From CAVSVP01 sp963731125 (GTDB lineage: Bacteria; Pseudomonadota; Gammaproteobacteria; Competibacterales; Competibacteraceae): a stretch of 64,000 nt of DNA. The notes beneath the pieces are model-generated. The model searched no databases and was not told the DNA's origin. It worked only from the letters and a program-made list of their open reading frames with translations. Both the position numbers and the translations under genes were made by a program. Where the stretch lies: NCBI GenBank assembly GCA_963731125.1, contig CAVSVP010000025.1, positions 1 through 64,000 on the forward strand, written 5' to 3'. Each line of letters starts with the position of its first letter. Position 1 is the stretch's first letter. Positions 54,814-61,767 of this stretch are shown one piece after another.

Positions 54814-57216
54814 TTAGGCGACGCCGAGTTTCTTCTCTGTTTCCAGCACCACCTGGGTCATCGGCAGTACGCTGTCGGGATTCAAAGACATGGATTCAAT
54901 GCCTTGCTCCACCAACCAGCGGGTGATTTCCGGAAAGTCCGAGGGAGCTTGTCCGCAAATGCCAACGTATTTGCCATGCTTCTTGCAGGCTTTGATGGCC
55001 ATATCCATCAGTTTGAGCACCGCTTCGTTGCGTTCGTCGCCGCCGGTCATCCCCGCGTCGCGGTCCATGCCCAGCGTCAGCTGGGTTAAATCGTTGGAGC
55101 CGATGGAAAAGCCGTCGCATTTCTCCAGAAACTGATCCGCCAGCAGGGCATTGGACGGAATCTCGCACATAAAGACCACTTGCAGGCCTTTTTCACCCCG
55201 CCCCAGGCCGTTTTTCGCCAAGATACCGAGCACGTCATCCGCCTCGTTCAGGGTGCGGACAAAGGGAATCATGATTTTCACATTGTCCAGCCCCATTTCT
55301 TCGCGGACCTTCCTGATGGCCTTGCACTCCAGGCCAAAACTTTCGGCGAAAGCCTTAGAAGGATAGCGGTAAGCGCCGCGGAACCCGATCATCGGGTTCT
55401 CTTCTTTGGGTTCATAGTCCCTACCGCCGAGCAATTGTGCGTACTCGTTGGACTTGAAATCGCTCATCCGCACGATGACCGGCTTAGGATATACCGCTGC
55501 AGCGATTGTGCCGACGCCTTCCGCTAACCGCATTACGTAGAAGTCAGTCGGGCTGGGGTAGCCGGCCATTTTGTCATGGATCTGTTTCTTGGTCTGGCGG
55601 TCAAGCTTATCGTAATTGAGCAGTGCGTTGGGATGTACCCCGATACCGGTGTTGATAATAAATTCCAGCCTTGCCAGACCCACTCCTTCACAAGGCAGCT
55701 TGCAGACTTCGAAGGCCATGTCGGGATTGGCCAGGTTCAGCATAATCTTGGTCTTGGGCTTACCTAAATGGGTCAGGTCGATCTGGGATTTCTCGAAGGG
55801 CAGTAAACCTTCATAGATATAACCCACGTCGCCTTCGCAGCAGGAGACCGTCACTTCCTCGCCATCGCCGATAAGGGTGGTCGCGTTGCCGCAACCCACG
55901 ACTGCAGGAATCCCCAGCTCCCGGGAAATAATAGCGGCGTGGCAGGTGCGTCCTCCGCGGTTGGTCACAATCGCGGCGGCCACTTTCATTACCGGTTCCC
56001 AGTCGGGGTCGGTCATGTCCGTAACGAGAATATCGCCCGGTTGCACCTGATTGATATGTTCGACACTGGCGATGACCCGCGTCCTGCCTGTACCAATCTT
56101 GGAGCCGACACTCTTGCCCTCACAGATGATCGTGCCGCGCCGCTCCAGTTTGTACACCTCGTGAATTAAGGCGCTCTTGGCGGACTGCACGGTTTCGGGG
56201 CGCGCCTGGACGATGTACAGCTCGCCATCGAACCCGTCTTTGGCCCATTCAATGTCCATCGGCCTGTGTTTGCCGGCCTTCATGGAATAGTGCTCTTCGA
56301 TGGTGACGGCATACTTGGCCAGCGTTAACGCGTCGTCATCGGTAATACTAAATTTTTCCTGGTCACGAACATCCACGTCGATATTGTGGGTGGAAACGCC
56401 CGCTGCGGTGTCGTCGCCGTAAATCATCTTGATCAATTTGCGACCCCGCCGACGCTTGAGGATGGGGCGAAAACCGTCCTTCAGGGTAGGCTTAAAAACA
56501 TAGAATTCATCGGGGTCGACGGCTCCCTGCACCACGTTTTCACCGAGTCCGTAGGCGCTGGTAATAAAGACCGCATCGCGAAAGCCCGATTCTGTATCCA
56601 GCGTAAATATGACGCCGGAACTTGCCTTATCGGAACGCACCATTTCCTGCACGCCGATGGACAGGGCCACATCCATATGCTTAAAGCCTTGATGGACCCG
56701 GTAGGAAATAGCGCGGTTGGTAAATAGAGAGGCAAAGACTCGCTTGCAGGTATACAGCAGATTTTCGGCGCCGCGAATGTTTAGGTAGGTCTCCTGCTGC
56801 CCGGCGAAAGAGGCATCAGGTAGGTCTTCGGCGGTGGCTGAGCTACGTACGGCCACGTCGCGCGGCCCCCGATCGCCGCTTAATTCTTGGTAGGCGGCCA
56901 CGATTTCGTCGGCCAAGTCTTGCGGCATTTCGCCTTTACGGACCCATTCCCGGATCTGATGGCCCGTGGTGGCCAGCGCGTCCACGTCGGTGGTGTCCAG
57001 ATTATCCAGGGCTTCGGCAATCTTCTCGTGAAGATTATTGTGGTCGATGTAGTAGCGGTAGGCATCTGCCGTCGTGGCGAAGCCATTGGGAACCTTAATG
57101 TTTTTTCCGGAAAGTTCCCGATACATTTCTCCCAGAGACGAATTCTTACCACCTACCTGGGGTACATCATGAACGCCGAGTTCAACAAAACGTTTAATAT
57201 GCTTGTACTGCTGCAT
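54814..57216 (-). CDS. ppsA: Phosphoenolpyruvate synthase
   Basis: 800 residues. An N-terminal ATP-binding domain (VGGKNSSLGEMYREL; VRSSATAEDLPDASFAGQQE) is followed by the swivelling phosphohistidine domain with the catalytic His in GGRTCHAAIISRELGIPAVV and the C-terminal TIM barrel (CDGFSIGSNDLTQLTLGMDR). It converts pyruvate and ATP to PEP, AMP and phosphate, opposing pyruvate kinase. The ATG has AAGGAG about 10 nt upstream. It is the first gene of the minus-strand carbon block. Confidence 0.97.
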   Translation of the reverse strand: MQQYKHIKRFVELGVHDVPQVGGKNSSLGEMYRELSGKNIKVPNGFATTADAYRYYIDHNNLHEKIAEALDNLDTTDVDALATTGHQIREWVRKGEMPQDLADEIVAAYQELSGDRGPRDVAVRSSATAEDLPDASFAGQQETYLNIRGAENLLYTCKRVFASLFTNRAISYRVHQGFKHMDVALSIGVQEMVRSDKASSGVIFTLDTESGFRDAVFITSAYGLGENVVQGAVDPDEFYVFKPTLKDGFRPILKRRRGRKLIKMIYGDDTAAGVSTHNIDVDVRDQEKFSITDDDALTLAKYAVTIEEHYSMKAGKHRPMDIEWAKDGFDGELYIVQARPETVQSAKSALIHEVYKLERRGTIICEGKSVGSKIGTGRTRVIASVEHINQVQPGDILVTDMTDPDWEPVMKVAAAIVTNRGGRTCHAAIISRELGIPAVVGCGNATTLIGDGEEVTVSCCEGDVGYIYEGLLPFEKSQIDLTHLGKPKTKIMLNLANPDMAFEVCKLPCEGVGLARLEFIINTGIGVHPNALLNYDKLDRQTKKQIHDKMAGYPSPTDFYVMRLAEGVGTIAAAVYPKPVIVRMSDFKSNEYAQLLGGRDYEPKEENPMIGFRGAYRYPSKAFAESFGLECKAIRKVREEMGLDNVKIMIPFVRTLNEADDVLGILAKNGLGRGEKGLQVVFMCEIPSNALLADQFLEKCDGFSIGSNDLTQLTLGMDRDAGMTGGDERNEAVLKLMDMAIKACKKHGKYVGICGQAPSDFPEITRWLVEQGIESMSLNPDSVLPMTQVVLETEKKLGVA

Positions 57217-57799
57217 GTAGTACTCTCCTTAATCAAGTGGGGTGCATATTATGTAGACACCCGGGGCCACTCACGGACCCGGGAAAACTACCCTGACAGG
57301 GTGCTGAAAAACGCATGAACTGCGAGGACGTTCACCTGATCTAAGTGATATCGCCGCATTTTATTATTGGTTAACACCGGTTTGGGTTACAGGAATTTGC
57401 TTGCTCATAATCCATCAAAATTAATGTCCGGGACAACTAATAAGGAAAGCAGCAAACGGTATACCACGCAAGGGTTGTGGTGAAAAAAATCTTTTTTGTT
57501 GATATTTTATGGATTACTGATTTTTGTGGCTGAGAACAGGATGTCGCTGCCTCAGGTCGGTGCATTATCTTGTCATCATTGCGCTATGACGGTTCGTTCA
57601 GACACAGTAAACACGATTATTTTTACAAAATTAAAACATATTATTAAGTACAGTTTAGGCACAAAAATTGATTCTGATCAATTTAACTGAAAGTAGATCT
57701 ATTATTCTCTATAGCAGAGCTTGGTCAAGCCTGCCATAATTAATCTTAATTTTAATACAAAACCCTATAAACTGTAGCTCAACGGTCGCGGAAATCCTC
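57217..57799. other. Divergent control region ppsA / hypC
   Basis: 583 bp, AT-rich toward the hyp side. It must hold the ppsA promoter (minus) and the hyp promoter (plus). The FNR-type box at 57668 is the only strong motif. No gene is convincing. Confidence 0.6.
57668..57681 (+). promoter_or_regulatory. FNR/Anr-type binding site upstream of hypC
   Basis: TTGAT-TCTG-ATCAA matches the FNR consensus at all ten positions. A class II placement (centre at -41.5) would put the start of transcription near 57716, and a TATTCT at 57703-57708 fits the -10. The hypC ATG is 119 bp downstream of the box, giving an 84-nt leader. It would make the hyp operon oxygen-repressed. Confidence 0.75.
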
Positions 57800-58048
57800 A
57801 TGTGTCTCGGTATCGCAATGCAAGTAATTGACGTAAAAGGTTATAGTGCTCGATGTGAAGCCAAGGGCGTACAGCGGGAGGTGAGTCTTTTTATGCTGCA
57901 AGATGAGACGGTACAAAGCGGTGATTATGTCATGGTGCACGTCGGTTATGCTATCCAAAAGATCACCGAACAGGAAGCCCGTAGTATTTGGGAACTCTTC
58001 GACGAATTGCTGGCTCGGGAAGCGGAGCTGCAAGTCCCCGGTGCATGA
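57800..58048 (+). CDS. hypC: Hydrogenase maturation chaperone HypC
   Basis: 82 residues. It starts with the essential N-terminal MCLGIAMQVI (Cys2), then the OB-fold and a C-terminal helix (ARSIWELFDELLAR). HypC carries the Fe(CN)2CO unit with HypD and delivers it to the hydrogenase large subunit. It is the first gene of the operon and overlaps hypA by 8 bp. Confidence 0.95.
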   Translation: MCLGIAMQVIDVKGYSARCEAKGVQREVSLFMLQDETVQSGDYVMVHVGYAIQKITEQEARSIWELFDELLAREAELQVPGA

Positions 58049-58409
58049 GCTTTCTATTTGTCAACAACTGATCGGCCAGGTGGAAGCCATAGCCCGTAAG
58101 CACGGAGCGCTGCGAGTCAACACCATCCACCTGCAAATCGGGCCCCTGGCGGGGATAGAAATCCCTTTACTTAAACAGGCCTTTACCGTTGCCTGCGTCA
58201 ACACCCTCGCGGAGAGCGCAACGTTAGAAACCAAGCCTTTGCCTATCCGGGTGCACTGTCGAACCTGCGGTGCTGAAAGCGAGGCGCTCGCCAACCGGCT
58301 GCTCTGTGGAGTCTGCGGTGATTGGCATACCGACTTGTTGAGCGGTGACGAACTGTTATTGGTCAGCCTTGAGCTGGACCTGGAGGAGAAGGAGGAAAAA
58401 CATGTGTGA
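58041..58409 (+). CDS. hypA: Hydrogenase nickel metallochaperone HypA
   Basis: 122 residues from a GTG at 58041. The N-terminal MHELSICQQLIGQVEAIA supplies the Ni-binding His2, and the zinc ribbon is CRTCGAESE ... LCGVCGDW. HypA passes nickel with HypB to the hydrogenase active site. The GTG overlaps the end of hypC, and its own end overlaps the hypB start. A frame opening at 57903 overlaps hypC and is not used. Confidence 0.94.
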   Translation: MHELSICQQLIGQVEAIARKHGALRVNTIHLQIGPLAGIEIPLLKQAFTVACVNTLAESATLETKPLPIRVHCRTCGAESEALANRLLCGVCGDWHTDLLSGDELLLVSLELDLEEKEEKHV

Positions 58410-59295
58410 TACCTGCGGCTGTAATCTGACTTCCGGCAATGAGCATCTGGTGCTTGGGGAAGGTAAATTGGCTCGTAGCGAAGATAGTAGGGCCGCGGTT
58501 ACGGTGCTGCAAGGTCTCTTGCATGAGAACAATCAGCAAGCCGATCATAACCGTGCCCATCTGGATCAATACGGCATCTTAGCGATTAACCTGATGTCCT
58601 CCCCGGGATCCGGCAAGACGGCTTTGTTGGAGGCGACTATCGATGCGCTCAGGGAGGAGTTTAACCTCGCTGTGATCGAAGGGGACCTGGAGACGGAAAA
58701 TGATGCTGCTCGGATACGGGCTAAGCATGTACCGGTAGTTCAGATCACTACCGGATCCGCCTGCCACTTGGATGCCCATATGGTGCACAATGCCCTGCAT
58801 GCCCTGTCGCTGGAACAGGTGGATATTCTTCTTATCGAGAACGTGGGTAATCTGGTATGCCCGGCGAGTTTTGACTTGGGCCATCACCGTAATGTGACGC
58901 TACTGTCGGTAACCGAAGGCGATGACAAACCGGCCAAGTATCCGGTGATGTTTCGTGCTGCCGATCTGATGCTTATCACGAAAAGTGATCTCTTGGCGGT
59001 GTTAGGGGATTTTGCTCCCTGGACGGCCGAGCAGCACCTGCGCAACCTAGCCAATACAGCACCGGTATTTTCGCTGTCCGCGCGCACCGGGTCAGGGTTA
59101 GCCGGATGGTTAAACTGGTTACGGCAGACTCTGATTGCGCATCGGGCCCGGTTGCAGTCGGGTGAAACATCTCATCCCGCCATACAGCCGGACGGAGCCC
59201 GCAGGCACCGGCTGGGCAGTCATAGTAATACGCCTTCCCAGCCGCATTCCCACGAACATCATCAGCATCACGCAAACTATCACCGGGAGGCATAG
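58402..59295 (+). CDS. hypB: Hydrogenase nickel-insertion GTPase HypB
   Basis: 297 residues from the ATG at 58402. The N-terminal MCDTCGC is the high-affinity Ni site. The G domain has P-loop NLMSSPGSGKTALL, IEGDLETENDAARI, ENVGNLVCPASFDLG and ITKSDLLAVLGD. Unlike most HypB proteins, the His-rich stretch is at the very C-terminus (QPHSHEHHQHHANYHREA), not after the N-terminal Cys motif. GTP hydrolysis drives Ni release to the large subunit. Confidence 0.95.
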   Translation: MCDTCGCNLTSGNEHLVLGEGKLARSEDSRAAVTVLQGLLHENNQQADHNRAHLDQYGILAINLMSSPGSGKTALLEATIDALREEFNLAVIEGDLETENDAARIRAKHVPVVQITTGSACHLDAHMVHNALHALSLEQVDILLIENVGNLVCPASFDLGHHRNVTLLSVTEGDDKPAKYPVMFRAADLMLITKSDLLAVLGDFAPWTAEQHLRNLANTAPVFSLSARTGSGLAGWLNWLRQTLIAHRARLQSGETSHPAIQPDGARRHRLGSHSNTPSQPHSHEHHQHHANYHREA

Positions 59296-59298
59296 CTC

Positions 59299-60420
59299 AT
59301 GCCCATTTCTGCTCATGATTGGCTACGCCGCATTGGTGAACTGCCGCTGCCGGCCAAGATCAAGATAATGAACGTGTGCGGTGGGCATGAACGTTCCATC
59401 AGTATGGCGGGATTGCGTAAGGCGTTGCCGGATAACATCGAAATAGTTCCCGGACCGGGATGTCCAGTGTGTATCTGCCCGGAGGAAGATATTTACCAGG
59501 CCATCCAGCTGGCTTTGCACGAAGACGTGATATTGGCGGCTTTTGGAGATATGCTGCGAGTACCGGTCAATGTGCCAAAGGGCCAGGTTCGTTCTCTGGA
59601 ACAGGCCCGGGCTGCCGGCGCCGATATACGGCCCATTGCCTCGCCCCGGGAAGTAATAAGGCTGGCCTGCGAGCATCGTCACCGTGAGGTGGTGTTCTTT
59701 GCAGCCGGGTTTGAAACCACCACGGCTCCCGTGGCAGCCATGATAGCCGAAGGGTTGCCCGATAATGTCAGTATTCTGTTGGCCGGCCGGTTGACTTGGC
59801 CGGCGGTGTCCATGCTGCTGAACGCTGGGACGCCGGGTTTCGATGCTTTGATTGCACCGGGCCATGTGTCCACGATCATGGGACCGGAGGAATGGGAGTT
59901 TGTTGTCAAGCAGCACCATATGCCGGCCGCCGTGGCCGGATTTACGCCCGTTAGCCTGTTAGCGGCCACTTATTCGGTGCTGCGCCAGTATTTGGAAGGC
60001 AACGTCTTTCTCGACAATTGCTATCCCGAACTCGTTCGGCCTGGCGGTAATCCTACGGCCCGTCATCAGTTAAGTGCTGTCATGGACACGGTGGATGCCA
60101 ATTGGCGCGGCGTTGGAGTTATTCCACGTTCCGGTTTTGCTTTGCAAGCAGCCTATGTTGGTCATGACGCCCGGCGCCGATGGCCTGCTTACGATGATAA
60201 ATCCCGTAAACGTGCCGGTCAGATGCCGCCGGGTTGCGATTGTGCCCGCGTGGTGCTAGGAAAGATCTATCCCAATGAATGTGTGCTCTATGGCCGTGCC
60301 TGCACGCCGCGTACTCCGGTGGGTCCGTGCATGGTATCCGACGAGGGGGCATGTCGTATCTGGTGGTCCACTGGTGTGCGGAAATCCGTACGGACCAAAC
60401 CGGTTCCGGTTGCGCCCTAA
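59299..60420 (+). CDS. hypD: Hydrogenase maturation Fe-S protein HypD
   Basis: 373 residues. The conserved motif IMNVCGGHERSISMAGLRKA is followed by PGPGCPVCICPEEDI, FAAGFETTTAP and the C-terminal 4Fe-4S ligands around PGCDCARVV, ECVLYGRACTP and GPCMVSDEGACRIW. With HypC it assembles the Fe(CN)2CO cofactor. GGGAGG stands 8 nt upstream of the ATG; 3 bp after hypB. Confidence 0.96.
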   Translation: MPISAHDWLRRIGELPLPAKIKIMNVCGGHERSISMAGLRKALPDNIEIVPGPGCPVCICPEEDIYQAIQLALHEDVILAAFGDMLRVPVNVPKGQVRSLEQARAAGADIRPIASPREVIRLACEHRHREVVFFAAGFETTTAPVAAMIAEGLPDNVSILLAGRLTWPAVSMLLNAGTPGFDALIAPGHVSTIMGPEEWEFVVKQHHMPAAVAGFTPVSLLAATYSVLRQYLEGNVFLDNCYPELVRPGGNPTARHQLSAVMDTVDANWRGVGVIPRSGFALQAAYVGHDARRRWPAYDDKSRKRAGQMPPGCDCARVVLGKIYPNECVLYGRACTPRTPVGPCMVSDEGACRIWWSTGVRKSVRTKPVPVAP

Positions 60421-60459
60421 AGCGCTCCTGCGGTATCTGTTTATGCAAGGGATAGCGCA

Positions 60460-61752
60460 ATGTTAGACATTGCCGCGCTGTTGATCACGCTGACCGCCCT
60501 ATTCAGTTATTTAAATTACCGCTTTATCAAGCTGCCGACCACCATTGGAGTCATGCTGATAGCCTTGCTTACCTCCCTAGGCTTAGCTTGTCTTGGGGAA
60601 TTAGGCTACGCTGGAATCGAGCACAGGGTTGAGACTCTCATTGGCAGTATCGATTTTAATGAGTTACTGATGCAAGGCATGCTGTCCCTGCTATTGTTTG
60701 CAGGGGCTATGCATATTGACCTATCCGAGCTTGCCAGCCGGAAATGGCCCATTAGCATTCTGGCGACCTTTGGTGTGTTGGCATCCACTTTTGCCGTCGG
60801 CGCGGCGGCATGGGTTGTATTCAAGGTCGTAGGTATTGACGTTTCCTGGAGTTATTGTTTGCTGTTTGGTGCGCTGATTGCGCCCACGGACCCTATCGCC
60901 GTGCTGGGTATTCTGCGCTCTGCCCGAGCTCCGAAAAGTCTGGAAATTAAGATTGCCGGCGAATCTCTGTTCAACGATGGCGTGGCCGTAGTGGTATTCA
61001 CTCTGCTATTGGGTATCGCCACAGGTGGCGAAGCGATTACCCTTAACCATATCGTTTTGCTTTTTGCAGAAGAAGCCGTCGGCGGCATTGTCTTTGGCTT
61101 GGTTATCGGCTATATGGCGTATCGCCTACTGAAGAGCATTGATAGTTATCGGGTCGAGGTGTTGATCACGCTGGCCCTGGTGATAGGCGGGTATGCGCTG
61201 GCCATTCATCTGCATGTTTCCGGTCCCATTGCTATGGTGGTTGCTGGTTTGATGATCGGCAACCATGGCCGGGCGCTGGCCATGTCCAGCAGGACGCGTG
61301 AGAATCTGGATACCTTTTGGGAACTGATGGATGAAGTTCTCAACGCCGTATTGTTTGTGTTGATTGGTCTGGAAATCATTGTGCTGACCTTTACCGTACA
61401 GTATCTTTTGGCTGCTCTGCTCATGATTCCCATTGTATTGTTGGCGCGTTTTCTGTGTGTGGGGATTCCCATTCAGTTCATGCGGTCCGTACGCCGTTTC
61501 GAGTTCTCTCCCCACGCTATAAAAATCCTGACCTGGGGCGGCGTGCGCGGCGGTATTTCCGTGGCCCTGGCGCTTTCCCTGCCGCGGGGGACTGAGCGCG
61601 AAGTCATCGTGGCCTGCACCTATGGGGTGGTGTTATTTTCCATCTTGGTACAAGGGCTTACTCTGAAAGCTCTGGTCAAACGAATGCTTTCTGAGCAGCC
61701 CGTTGCAACGACTCCTCAGAGGCGGAGTGCAGTCCAGCAAAACGGCTTTTAA
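60460..61752 (+). CDS. CPA1-family sodium:proton antiporter
   Basis: 430 residues, with about 12 transmembrane helices. ALIAPTDPIAVLGILRS and the core ESLFNDGVAVVVFTL motif (ND pair) are typical of CPA1 (NhaP-type) exchangers, as is ILTWGGVRGGISVALALSLP. It exchanges Na+ (or K+) for H+ across the inner membrane. It has its own AAGGGA ribosome-binding site and sits between hypD and hypF in the same direction (39 and 15 bp), so it appears to be part of the hyp transcription unit. Confidence 0.92.
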   Translation: MLDIAALLITLTALFSYLNYRFIKLPTTIGVMLIALLTSLGLACLGELGYAGIEHRVETLIGSIDFNELLMQGMLSLLLFAGAMHIDLSELASRKWPISILATFGVLASTFAVGAAAWVVFKVVGIDVSWSYCLLFGALIAPTDPIAVLGILRSARAPKSLEIKIAGESLFNDGVAVVVFTLLLGIATGGEAITLNHIVLLFAEEAVGGIVFGLVIGYMAYRLLKSIDSYRVEVLITLALVIGGYALAIHLHVSGPIAMVVAGLMIGNHGRALAMSSRTRENLDTFWELMDEVLNAVLFVLIGLEIIVLTFTVQYLLAALLMIPIVLLARFLCVGIPIQFMRSVRRFEFSPHAIKILTWGGVRGGISVALALSLPRGTEREVIVACTYGVVLFSILVQGLTLKALVKRMLSEQPVATTPQRRSAVQQNGF

Positions 61753-61767
61753 GGAGATCAATATCCG

